Shown here piece by piece: positions 16,964 through 24,992 of a stretch of 64,000 bases of DNA (position 1 is its first letter; each line of letters starts with the position of its first letter). Made by a program: the position numbers and the translations under genes. The stretch spans positions 186,001 to 250,000 of the forward strand of contig NZ_CAKKLP010000003.1 of assembly GCF_918698085.1 (NCBI RefSeq). Reading direction: 5' to 3'. The notes beneath the pieces are model-generated. The model saw only the letters and a list, made by a program, of their open reading frames with translations, made no database searches and had not been told where the DNA came from. The stretch is from Chryseobacterium sp. Bi04. Lineage in GTDB: Bacteria > Bacteroidota > Bacteroidia > Flavobacteriales > Weeksellaceae.

Positions 16964-17710
16964 ATGAAAATATTAGTTTGTATTAGTAGTGTTCCGGATA
17001 CTACTTCGAAGATTAACTTTACAGCAGATAAATCTGCTTTCGACAAAAACGGAATTCAGTGGGTAATTAACCCTTTAGATGAATTTGCGTTAACAAAAGC
17101 GGTTAAGCTTCAGGAATCTCAAGGAGCTACTGTAACTGTAATTAACGTAGGAGACGCTGCTACAGAACCGGTAATCAGAAAAGCTCTGGCGATTGGTGCA
17201 AATGATGCTGTAAGAGTAAACCTTGATCCTAAAGATAGCTATTCTACAGCGAAAGAAATCGCTGCTGTAGCTCAAAACGGAGGATATGACCTTATCCTTT
17301 GCGGGAAAGAATCTATCGACTATAACGGTGGTTCAGTTCCGGGAATGGTTGCTCAATTGCTCAACCAGCCTTTCGTTAACGCGTCAGTAGGATTAGACGT
17401 TAATGGAAGCGAAGCAACTGCTATAAGAGAAATTGAAGGTGGAAAAGAAACTATTTCTGTAAAACTACCGGCAATTATTGCAGGTCAGAAAGGATTAGTA
17501 GATGAAAAAGACCTTATCATTCCAAATATGAGAGGAATTATGTCTGCAAGAACAAAACCTTTACAGGTAGTAGAACCTACTTCTTCTGAAGTGAAAGTTC
17601 AGGGAGTATCTTATGATAGCGTTCCTCCAAGAGCTGCTGTAAAAATGGTTTCTCCAGACAATCTAGATGAATTGGTAAGATTACTTCACGAAGAAGCTAA
17701 GGTAATCTAA
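16964..17710 (+). CDS. etfB: Electron transfer flavoprotein subunit beta
   Basis: This 248-residue protein is the small subunit of the soluble ETF heterodimer, which takes electrons from acyl-CoA dehydrogenases. It begins MKILVCISSVPDTTSKINF; the conserved WVINPLDEFALTKAVKLQE and LAIGANDAVRVNLD follow, and the AMP-binding-side GKESIDYNGGSVPGMVAQLL is intact. The length is normal. It lies 96 bases upstream of etfA, an unusually long operon spacer that holds a TTTAATC-word repeat. Confidence 0.93.
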   Translation: MKILVCISSVPDTTSKINFTADKSAFDKNGIQWVINPLDEFALTKAVKLQESQGATVTVINVGDAATEPVIRKALAIGANDAVRVNLDPKDSYSTAKEIAAVAQNGGYDLILCGKESIDYNGGSVPGMVAQLLNQPFVNASVGLDVNGSEATAIREIEGGKETISVKLPAIIAGQKGLVDEKDLIIPNMRGIMSARTKPLQVVEPTSSEVKVQGVSYDSVPPRAAVKMVSPDNLDELVRLLHEEAKVI

Positions 17711-17761
17711 AAATTGGGATATGGAAATCAGAAGAAAATACCCAATCTTATCTCTGAATCC

Positions 17762-17800
17762 AATCTTTTAATCCTTTAATTTTTTAATCTTTAAATTATT
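17762..17800. repeat. TTTAATC-word intergenic repeat, copy 2 (between etfB and etfA)
   Basis: Tandem AATCTTTTAATCCTTTAATT-type words, the same family as 5045-5079. The stretch contains short TTAA palindromes but no convincing terminator. Confidence 0.5.
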
Positions 17801-17806
17801 TAAAAA

Positions 17807-18754
17807 ATGGCAGTATTCGTATACGCAGAAAATATAAACGGAGTTTACAAAAAAGCAGCTTTTGAAGCAGTGTCTTATGCTAAAGCTGTTGCTGATAAAG
17901 CTGGCGATACAGTGACAGCAATCACCGTGAACCCTACCGATTCTTCAGATTTATTATACAAATATGGAGCATCTAATGTAATCAATATCAAAGACGAAGG
18001 TCTTAAGAGCTTTTCAGCAAAAGCATATGCTCAGGCTGTAAGTGAAGTATTAGACGGAAACATTATCGTTTTCCCCCATACTACCGATGCTTCTTCAATT
18101 GCTCCAATGCTTGCAGTAATGAAGAACTATTCTTTACTTACTAACGCTTTGGAAGCCCCTGAAAGCCTTTCACCTTTCCAGGTAAAAAGAAAAGCATTCT
18201 CAGGAAAAGGATTTATGCATGCAAAGGCTGAAGGAAACGGAGTTATTGTTACTGTTTCCCAAAATGCTTTCGGAGTAAAAGAAAATGCAGTATCCGGTTC
18301 AGAAGAAGTGAAGAACCTTTCAGTAGCTAATGAAGATACTAAAGTGATCTCTCACGAGCAGAGTTCAGGAAAATTAGACCTTAAAGAAGCTGAAGTTGTA
18401 GTTTCTGCAGGAAGAGGTATGAAAGGACCTGAGAACTGGGGAATGATTGAAGAACTGGCTAATGTTTTAGGAGCTGCTACAGCATGTTCTAAGCCTGTTT
18501 CTGATATCGGATGGAGACCTCACACAGAGCACGTAGGACAAACAGGTAAAGCTATTGCACCTAATCTTTACATTGCCGTAGGGATTTCGGGAGCTATCCA
18601 GCACCTGGCGGGAGTAAACTCTTCAAAAACTATTGTTGTCATCAACAGTGATGCTGAAGCACCTTTCTTCAAGTCTGCAGACTATGGAGTAGTAGGAGAC
18701 GCTTTTCAGATTATCCCTGCATTAACAGAGAAAATCAAAGCAATAAAAGGATAA
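17807..18754 (+). CDS. etfA: Electron transfer flavoprotein subunit alpha
   Basis: This 315-residue protein is the large, FAD-binding ETF subunit. The C-terminal FAD domain is complete: [20 protein letters not shown], then [20 protein letters not shown] and [20 protein letters not shown], ending in [17 protein letters not shown]. The N-terminal domain packs against EtfB. The length is normal. It follows etfB in the same operon. The thiolase gene 3 kb downstream fits a fatty-acid or amino-acid oxidation context. Confidence 0.95.
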   Translation: MAVFVYAENINGVYKKAAFEAVSYAKAVADKAGDTVTAITVNPTDSSDLLYKYGASNVINIKDEGLKSFSAKAYAQAVSEVLDGNIIVFPHTTDASSIAPMLAVMKNYSLLTNALEAPESLSPFQVKRKAFSGKGFMHAKAEGNGVIVTVSQNAFGVKENAVSGSEEVKNLSVANEDTKVISHEQSSGKLDLKEAEVVVSAGRGMKGPENWGMIEELANVLGAATACSKPVSDIGWRPHTEHVGQTGKAIAPNLYIAVGISGAIQHLAGVNSSKTIVVINSDAEAPFFKSADYGVVGDAFQIIPALTEKIKAIKG

Positions 18755-18857
18755 AAATGAATGGAAAATAAACCAGTGAGCTCTGCTTGTTAATGTTAAT
18801 AATTCACTTGCAAAGTAAACCTGACTATTGACCATTGATTGTCATACACAATACAAT

Positions 18858-18885
18858 AAAAGCTCGGCTTCCGGGCTTTTATTTT
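18858..18885 (+). terminator. Intrinsic terminator after etfA
   Basis: The stem AAAAGCTCGG/CCGGGCTTTT (one G-U pair) with a 3-base loop is followed by ATTTTTG. Confidence 0.85.
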
Positions 18886-18921
18886 TGTGTGAAAAAGTAA
18901 AATCACAATAAAAAATTAATC

Positions 18922-18929
18922 TATATTTG
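18922..18929 (+). promoter_or_regulatory. -7 box of the bifunctional nuclease gene, 5 bases before the start codon
   Basis: TATATTTG matches TAnnTTTG. Transcription would start within a few bases of the ATG at 18935, so the mRNA may be leaderless. I did not find a convincing -33 TTG at the expected distance. Confidence 0.55.
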
Positions 18930-18934
18930 TAGCT

Positions 18935-19534
18935 ATGGATTATAAGCAGCTAATTATTCGCGGAATATCGTATAGTCAGACCCAATCGGGGGCTTACGCA
19001 TTGTTATTGGAGCATGAAGAAACACACATAAAATTACCTGTTGTTATAGGAAATTTCGAAGCCCAGTCCATTTCTTTAGGACTGGAGAAAGATATTCATC
19101 CGCCACGTCCTCTTACCCATGACTTATTCACAAAATTTATAGTTTCTGCCAATTATGAATTGGTTTCTGTCATTATTTATCAAATTGTAGACGGTGTTTT
19201 CTTTTCAAACATCAACTTTAAAAGTAAAACTACCGAGGAAGAATTAATCCTCGATGCCAGAACTTCTGATGCTGTTGCAATGGCAGTAAGATTTGATGCG
19301 CCTATTTTTACGACCCAACAGGTCTTAAATGAAGCCGGAATTTTACTGGAACTGGAAGATGTAGCAAAAGAAGAGCAGGGCTTTTCAGAAACTGTGCAGA
19401 ATGAAGACAATTTAACATCTCTTTCTATGGAGGAGCTTCAGAAATTATTGGAGGATGCCGTTAGAGAAGAAGATTATGATACTGCTCTTGAGATTCAGGA
19501 AGAAATTAAGAGGAGGAAAAAGAAAATTGATTAA
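18935..19534 (+). CDS. Bifunctional nuclease domain (DUF151) protein with UVR motif
   Basis: This 199-residue protein has a DUF151 domain (residues 1 to about 130, starting YKQLIIRGISYSQTQSGAYA, with LPVVIGNFEAQSISLGLE and LDARTSDAVAMAVRFDAPIF). It ends with a UvrB/UvrC-type UVR motif (about 165-199, EELQKLLEDAVREEDYDTA). DUF151 proteins are reported to have nuclease activity in plants and archaea; the bacterial role is not settled. The start fits the family, and the -7 box sits only 5 bases upstream. The transporter gene follows after 21 bases, so they may form an operon. Confidence 0.88.
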   Translation: MDYKQLIIRGISYSQTQSGAYALLLEHEETHIKLPVVIGNFEAQSISLGLEKDIHPPRPLTHDLFTKFIVSANYELVSVIIYQIVDGVFFSNINFKSKTTEEELILDARTSDAVAMAVRFDAPIFTTQQVLNEAGILLELEDVAKEEQGFSETVQNEDNLTSLSMEELQKLLEDAVREEDYDTALEIQEEIKRRKKKID

Positions 19535-19555
19535 AAGAGATACTTTATATAAACT

Positions 19556-20938
19556 ATGAATTTAAAATTACGACTGACCATCCTCAGCTTTCTCCAGTTT
19601 TTTGTCTGGGGAGCATGGCTGATTACGATGGCTAACTTCTGGTTTGGCACAAAACATTGGGAAGGAACACAGTTTGGAGCTGTCTTCGGAACAATGGGAA
19701 TTGCTTCCATATTTATGCCTACCATTACTGGGATTATTGCTGACCGTTGGGTAAACGCCGAGCGTATTTTCTCAGTTTTGCATATCCTTTACGGGGCTAT
19801 TCTTTTCATTTTGCCACATTCTGCTGACCCTAATTCTTTCTTTTCGGTGATGCTCGTGGCAATGTGTTTTTATATGCCTACCATTGCCCTTGCCAACTCT
19901 ATTTCCTACACTATCCTTAAAAACAATAATTTGGATGTAGTAAAAGATTTTCCACCAATCCGTGTATGGGGAACTATTGGTTTTATTGTGGCTATGTGGA
20001 TTACAAACCTTACTGGGAATAAAGCAACCGAAGGACAGTTTTATATCGGGGGAGCAATAGCAATCGTCTTAGGAATCTATGCCCTTACGTTACCAAAATG
20101 TCCCCCACAAAAATTAATAGACAAAACAGCTCCGTTATCTGAGCAATTAGGGCTTAATGCATTTAAGCTGTTTGGAAACTATAAAATGGCATTGTTCTTT
20201 TTATTTTCAATGCTTTTGGGAGCAGCGCTTCAGTTGACCAATGCATATGGAGATGTCTTTTTAAGTGAATTTGCCCACTTTCCAAAATATGCAGATTCAT
20301 TTGTAGTACAAAGGTCTACCATTATTATGTCTATTTCCCAGGTTTCAGAAACCCTGTTTATTTTGGCAATACCTTTCTTTCTGAAGAAATTTGGAATTAA
20401 GAAAGTAATGTTGATGTCTATGCTGGCATGGGTATTAAGATTTGGATTCTTTGCATACGGTGTTCCGGATGGTTATGGATTATCGTTAATCATTCTTTCC
20501 TGTATTGTATACGGAATGGCTTTTGACTTCTTTAATATTTCAGGATCTCTTTTTGTGGAGACTACTACAGATAAGAATATCCGATCTTCAGCTCAGGGAT
20601 TATTTATGATGATGACCAATGGTTTTGGAGCTGTTTTTGGAAGCTATATTGCAGGATGGGCTATAGATAAGTTCTTTACCCATAAGTTTACCACTGCTAC
20701 AGATCTTTCTGCGTACTTAGATACAACAGCAGATAATCCTACTTTCTTAGAGATTTTAAAAACAAGTTTTAATGCGGTAGTGAATGCTGATGGAACTCTT
20801 TCTTCAGTGGTCATGGTGAAAGACTGGCAGCAGATATGGCTTTCTTTTGCTATTTATTCCCTGGTTCTTGCTGTGTTCTTTGCCATTCTGTTTAGACATA
20901 AGCACAATCCGGAAGATCTGTCTTCAATAAAGCATTAA
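19556..20938 (+). CDS. Nucleoside permease-like MFS transporter
   Basis: This 460-residue membrane protein has about 12 helices. The N-terminus (LRLTILSFLQFFVWGAWLIT ... FGTKHWEGTQFGAVFGTMGI ... GIIADRWVNAERI) and the motif FPPIRVWGTIGFIVAMWITN are typical of the NupG/XapB-type nucleoside:H+ symporter family as annotated in Bacteroidota. It would import nucleosides across the inner membrane. It lies 21 bases after the DUF151 gene. A terminator follows. Confidence 0.85.
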   Translation: MNLKLRLTILSFLQFFVWGAWLITMANFWFGTKHWEGTQFGAVFGTMGIASIFMPTITGIIADRWVNAERIFSVLHILYGAILFILPHSADPNSFFSVMLVAMCFYMPTIALANSISYTILKNNNLDVVKDFPPIRVWGTIGFIVAMWITNLTGNKATEGQFYIGGAIAIVLGIYALTLPKCPPQKLIDKTAPLSEQLGLNAFKLFGNYKMALFFLFSMLLGAALQLTNAYGDVFLSEFAHFPKYADSFVVQRSTIIMSISQVSETLFILAIPFFLKKFGIKKVMLMSMLAWVLRFGFFAYGVPDGYGLSLIILSCIVYGMAFDFFNISGSLFVETTTDKNIRSSAQGLFMMMTNGFGAVFGSYIAGWAIDKFFTHKFTTATDLSAYLDTTADNPTFLEILKTSFNAVVNADGTLSSVVMVKDWQQIWLSFAIYSLVLAVFFAILFRHKHNPEDLSSIKH

Positions 20939-20957
20939 TTCAATTAATCATAAAAAT

Positions 20958-20994
20958 AAAAAATTGCGCTTTTGTCATGAATGTGCAATTTTTT
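20958..20994 (+). terminator. Intrinsic terminator after the nucleoside transporter
   Basis: AAAAAATTGCGC pairs with GTGCAATTTTTT (one G-U pair), ending in a T-run. The following 240 bases are AT-rich with no gene seen. Confidence 0.85.
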
Positions 20995-21235
20995 ATTATG
21001 GACCTTTTAGGTAATAAGTTTAGTCTCCATAAATTGCAAATGGGGGCATAAAAAACAGATGATAAATCATAATTTGAATTTTTGTATTTGTTAATATATG
21101 CCTTATTTATTTGTGAAATCAATATTTTTGATAAGGATTATTTGTTATTAATTATTATTTTTATATGAATGTTCTGTTTTTGAAATACATCATTTGGAAA
21201 TGTGTTTTTTTTCGTATTTTGGCACTTTAGTAAAT

Positions 21236-21640
21236 ATGAAAAACATTCAGTTATTAGGACTATTATTAGTGGTTATAGGAAGCTTTTTACCTTTGGTACA
21301 TGTACCTATTATCGGAAATTGGAACTATTGGAAACTTGACCATTATTTAGCCATTACATGTTGGCTTTTGGCAGCATGTGCCGTCTTTGGAATCGTAAAT
21401 AACAATACGAAAATCGTAAGATTTTTTGGTATTCTGCTGATCCTATTTTTTATATTCACATTGATAGCAGTAAAAATGCAGTCGTTGGATTATTTCAGCT
21501 TTTTACCTTTTAAATCATGGAGAGAAACCTTTGCAGGAGTAGTAAAACTGAAATGGGGCTGGGTAGTAGAGTTTCTGGGAGCTTTACTAATGATTGCCGG
21601 AGGAAGCAATAAAAAAGTAAATAATAGAACACAGATATGA
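21236..21640 (+). CDS. Small integral membrane protein
   Basis: This 134-residue protein starts at ATG 21236, chosen because the first helix begins at once (MKNIQLLGLLLVVIGSFLPL); an in-frame ATG 42 bases upstream adds an unlikely segment. Four membrane helices are visible at about 5-25, 40-58, 66-86 and 105-125. No family recognised. Its stop overlaps the start of the next gene by 4 bases (ATGA), so the two are translationally coupled and probably functionally linked. Confidence 0.75.
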   Translation: MKNIQLLGLLLVVIGSFLPLVHVPIIGNWNYWKLDHYLAITCWLLAACAVFGIVNNNTKIVRFFGILLILFFIFTLIAVKMQSLDYFSFLPFKSWRETFAGVVKLKWGWVVEFLGALLMIAGGSNKKVNNRTQI

Positions 21641-22053
21641 GACTTTTAAAATTTTTTTCGGTAATGATGGTATTACTGGGTATTTCGCAGGTTAAAGCTC
21701 AGAGGTTTGAACTGAAAAAACCGGATAACCCGGCCAAATGTTCCAGTATAAAAGAAGGAAGATTTGTTCGCGTAGATTATCCTGCCGGAATTTGGAATAT
21801 GACCATTAAAGATAATGTTCAAACGGAATATTTTAATAATGGTAAAGACTATATAAAATCATCGCTTGTTTTTTTGAATGACTGTAGTTATAAAGCCATA
21901 GTCATAGAGAAAACAGCTCTAAATGATCGCATAAAGGTGGGTGATGTCTTCAGCAATACCATTACGAAGACTCAGGACAACTATTTACAAATACAGACAC
22001 GTATCGGGAACTCTCAGATAGAGCTGATATATGCAAAAGCAAAATCAAAATAA
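21637..22053 (+). CDS. Secreted hypothetical protein
   Basis: This 138-residue protein has a signal peptide (MRLLKFFSVMMVLLGISQVKAQ). The mature part, about 116 residues, contains two Cys (in AKCSSIKEGRFVRVDY and NDCSYKAIVIEKT) and alternating strands, suggesting a small beta-rich periplasmic fold. I do not recognise a family. It overlaps the upstream membrane-protein gene by 4 bases and ends 10 bases before the thiolase start, so it sits in one operon with both. Confidence 0.75.
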   Translation: MRLLKFFSVMMVLLGISQVKAQRFELKKPDNPAKCSSIKEGRFVRVDYPAGIWNMTIKDNVQTEYFNNGKDYIKSSLVFLNDCSYKAIVIEKTALNDRIKVGDVFSNTITKTQDNYLQIQTRIGNSQIELIYAKAKSK

Positions 22054-22063
22054 AATTATACAC

Positions 22064-23242
22064 ATGAAAGAAGTATTCATTGTTTCCGCAGTAAGAACTC
22101 CGATGGGGAGTTTTATGGGAAGCTTATCAACCATTCCGGCTACAAAGCTGGGAGTCGCTGCCGTAAAAGGGGCATTAGATAAAATTGGTCTTGATCCTGA
22201 TAATGTTCAGGAAATCTATATGGGGAATGTACTGCAGGCAGGAGAAGGTCAGGCACCGGCTCGTCAGGTAGCTATTGGAGCAGGTCTTTCAGTACATACA
22301 CCTTCTACTACTGTAAATAAAGTTTGTGCTTCAGGAATGAAAGCTGTAACAATGGCTGCACAGGCTATTAAAGCAGGTGATGCAGAGGTAATTGTTGCAG
22401 GTGGTATGGAAAATATGTCCTTAGTACCTCATTACTATAATGCAAGAGTCGCTGCAAAACTGGGTGATATCAAAATGCTCGATGGTATGGTTCTGGATGG
22501 CCTTACAGACGTATACAATAAAGTACACATGGGAGTATGTGCAGAAAAATGCGCTGCTGACTATAATATTACAAGAGAAGAACAGGATAATTTTGCGGTG
22601 GAATCTTATAAAAGATCAGCTAAAGCCTGGAGCGAAGGAAAATTCAATGACGAAATCGTACCGGTTTCTATTCCTCAGAGAAAAGGAGAACCTGTCATCT
22701 TTGCAGAAGATGAAGAATATAAAGCGGTAAACTTCGACAGAATTTCAACGCTTCCTACTGTATTCAAGAAAGAAGATGGGACGGTAACAGCTGCTAATGC
22801 TTCTACATTAAATGATGGTGCTTCAGCTTTAATTCTTGTTTCTAAAGAGAAAATGGAAGAACTAGGGCTTACACCTTTAGCAAAAATCGTTTCTTATGCT
22901 GATGCAGCACATGAGCCTGAAAACTTTACAACAGCTCCTTCAAAAGCATTACCTATTGCTCTTAAGAAAGCAGGATTGGAAGTTTCAGATATTGATTTTT
23001 TCGAATTTAATGAAGCTTTCTCTGTAGTAGGGCTGGCTAACAATAAAATTTTAGGACTAGATGCTTCTAAAGTAAACGTAAATGGTGGTGCTGTTGCACT
23101 GGGACACCCACTGGGAAGTTCTGGTTCAAGAATTATCGTTACATTGATCAACGTATTGAAGCAAAATAATGCAAAATATGGTGCCGCAGCTATCTGTAAT
23201 GGTGGTGGTGGTGCTTCTGCAATCGTGATTGAGAATATCTAA
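22064..23242 (+). CDS. Acetyl-CoA C-acyltransferase (thiolase)
   Basis: This 392-residue enzyme condenses or cleaves acyl-CoA (acetyl-CoA acetyltransferase type). The start is ATG 22064 (MKEVFIVSAVRTPMGSF, the conserved thiolase opening), not an in-frame ATG 33 bases upstream inside the previous gene. The nucleophilic Cys is residue 88 (VNKVCASGMK), the catalytic His is in GHPLGSSGSR, and the second Cys is in AAICNGGGGAS. The length is normal. It could serve beta-oxidation or feed the mevalonate pathway; the sequence does not decide. Confidence 0.93.
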   Translation: MKEVFIVSAVRTPMGSFMGSLSTIPATKLGVAAVKGALDKIGLDPDNVQEIYMGNVLQAGEGQAPARQVAIGAGLSVHTPSTTVNKVCASGMKAVTMAAQAIKAGDAEVIVAGGMENMSLVPHYYNARVAAKLGDIKMLDGMVLDGLTDVYNKVHMGVCAEKCAADYNITREEQDNFAVESYKRSAKAWSEGKFNDEIVPVSIPQRKGEPVIFAEDEEYKAVNFDRISTLPTVFKKEDGTVTAANASTLNDGASALILVSKEKMEELGLTPLAKIVSYADAAHEPENFTTAPSKALPIALKKAGLEVSDIDFFEFNEAFSVVGLANNKILGLDASKVNVNGGAVALGHPLGSSGSRIIVTLINVLKQNNAKYGAAAICNGGGGASAIVIENI

Positions 23243-23319
23243 TATTCTGTCTGATAATACATTACCATTAAGGAATGGATAATTTTTTTAAAAACTTATT
23301 CATTTCTTAATGGTTTTTC

Positions 23320-23327
23320 TATTTTTG
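23320..23327 (+). promoter_or_regulatory. -7 box of the UMF1-type MFS gene
   Basis: TATTTTTG matches TAnnTTTG and lies 21 bases before the ATG. No clear -33 TTG. Confidence 0.5.
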
Positions 23328-23348
23328 TGCTACTAATATTTAACTGAA

Positions 23349-24839
23349 ATGTCTGAAACTGAGAATCGACAGCCTAAAAACATAAAAAATAATCCGAAGA
23401 TTATGAAAGCCTGGGCAGTATATGACTGGGCGAATTCTGTATACTCTCTGGTTATTACCTCCACTATTTTTCCTATCTATTATTCTATTCTTACCACTGC
23501 GTATGAAAAGAAGGAATATGTAACGGAAACAAAAAAATGGATTGATGTTCCGGTAAGGCACATGATCAAAATTTTTGGAGAAGAATATCAACCGGATGCT
23601 GTGTATGGATACTCTTTAACAATATCATTTTTTGTAGTGGTATTGCTTTCTCCATTTTTATCTTCATTAGCAGATACCATTGGAAATAAAAAATCATTCC
23701 TGCAGTTCTTCTGCTATCTTGGGGCTACCTCATGTATGGGATTAGCTATGTTTACAGGAATGCACAACGTATTTCTGGGCCTTCTTTTCAGTATAACCGC
23801 CAGTATAGGGTTCTGGGGAAGTTTGGTCTTCTATAACTCATTTCTGCCGGATATTGCCACACAAGATAAACAGGATGCCCTTTCTGCAAAAGGATATGTG
23901 TATGGGTATCTTGGTTCCGTAGTTTTGGTGGTAATTTGTTTAATACTGATCCAGGTTTTTGCAAAAGGAGCAGCTCAACAATTATTATTTACTAGAATAA
24001 GCTTCTTGCTGACCGGAGCATGGTGGTTTGGTTTCTCTCAGTACACGTTCAAACATCTTCCTCAATTTGGAGATGTGAAAGATAAATTACCTAAAGACCT
24101 TGTCTTGTTAAACTATAAAAATATCTTTAAAAAGCATGAAGAGCAGGGAGGTTTTTTCGAGGTATTAAAAGACAATATGAGCTTTTATAAAGATATTGCC
24201 AAAGAAAGTTTTCATGAATTGTTTAAAGTGGGGGGAGTCCTTTTTAAAGACAGAAACCTTAAATTCTTTTTATCAAGTTTCTTCTTTTACAGCGTAGGGA
24301 TGCAGACTATTTTCCTGATGGCAACTTTATTTGGGAAAAGTGAAATCAACCTGGCACAGGATAAATTGATCGGTACACTGTTGGTGATTCAGATTGAAGC
24401 TATTATAGGAGCTGTAATATTCTCAAGGCTATCCAAAAGAATTGGTAATAAAAATGTAATTTCCATTGCTATCGTATTATGGATTGTAGCCTGTTTGTGG
24501 GCCTATTTCCTAAATAAAGAAAATCCTACAGTGGAATATCAGTTCTATGGTGTTGCCGCAGTAGTAGGATTGGTAATGGGTGGTCTTCAGGCTATGTCCA
24601 GATCTACCTACTCAAAACTGCTTCCGGTAGACTCTATGGAGAATACCACTTATTTCAGCTTTTATGATGTGTTGGAGAAAATTGCGATTATTATCGGTAC
24701 ATTTATCTTTGCGACTCTTATTGAGCATTTCAATAATATGCGTATCGCTGCTCTATCAATGACTGTGTTTTTTGGAGCAGGGCTCGTATTGATACGATTC
24801 CTGAAGGTTAAAATGCGAACAGACAGAGATACTTTATAA
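23349..24839 (+). CDS. MFS transporter, UMF1/Atg22-like family
   Basis: This 496-residue inner-membrane protein has about 12 helices. The N-terminal IMKAWAVYDWANSVYSLVIT is the hallmark of the UMF1 (Atg22-like) group; LSPFLSSLADTIGNKKSFLQ is the MFS loop 2-3 motif, and VVGLVMGGLQAMSRSTYSKL lies in the C-terminal half. Eukaryotic relatives export amino acids from vacuoles; the bacterial substrates are unknown. It has its own promoter and a terminator. Confidence 0.88.
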   Translation: MSETENRQPKNIKNNPKIMKAWAVYDWANSVYSLVITSTIFPIYYSILTTAYEKKEYVTETKKWIDVPVRHMIKIFGEEYQPDAVYGYSLTISFFVVVLLSPFLSSLADTIGNKKSFLQFFCYLGATSCMGLAMFTGMHNVFLGLLFSITASIGFWGSLVFYNSFLPDIATQDKQDALSAKGYVYGYLGSVVLVVICLILIQVFAKGAAQQLLFTRISFLLTGAWWFGFSQYTFKHLPQFGDVKDKLPKDLVLLNYKNIFKKHEEQGGFFEVLKDNMSFYKDIAKESFHELFKVGGVLFKDRNLKFFLSSFFFYSVGMQTIFLMATLFGKSEINLAQDKLIGTLLVIQIEAIIGAVIFSRLSKRIGNKNVISIAIVLWIVACLWAYFLNKENPTVEYQFYGVAAVVGLVMGGLQAMSRSTYSKLLPVDSMENTTYFSFYDVLEKIAIIIGTFIFATLIEHFNNMRIAALSMTVFFGAGLVLIRFLKVKMRTDRDTL

Positions 24840-24845
24840 AAACAT

Positions 24846-24873
24846 AAAAGACGTTAATTTTAACGTCTTTTTT
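24846..24873 (+). terminator. Intrinsic terminator after the UMF1-type MFS gene
   Basis: AAAAGACGTTA/TAACGTCTTTT forms an 11-bp stem with a 4-base loop, then a T-run. Confidence 0.9.
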
Positions 24874-24992
24874 CTATATAATTTAATTTACTGCATACTA
24901 TATTTTAGAATATTATTAGAAATTAGCATTTATTTTTCACTATGTTTTGATTTTTTTTGTTTATTTGCTGAGTGAATAAAATTATCAAAATC

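Noticed and set aside
22031..22063. Thiolase start at 22031
   Set aside because: It is inside the preceding secreted-protein gene; the conserved thiolase opening starts at 22064.
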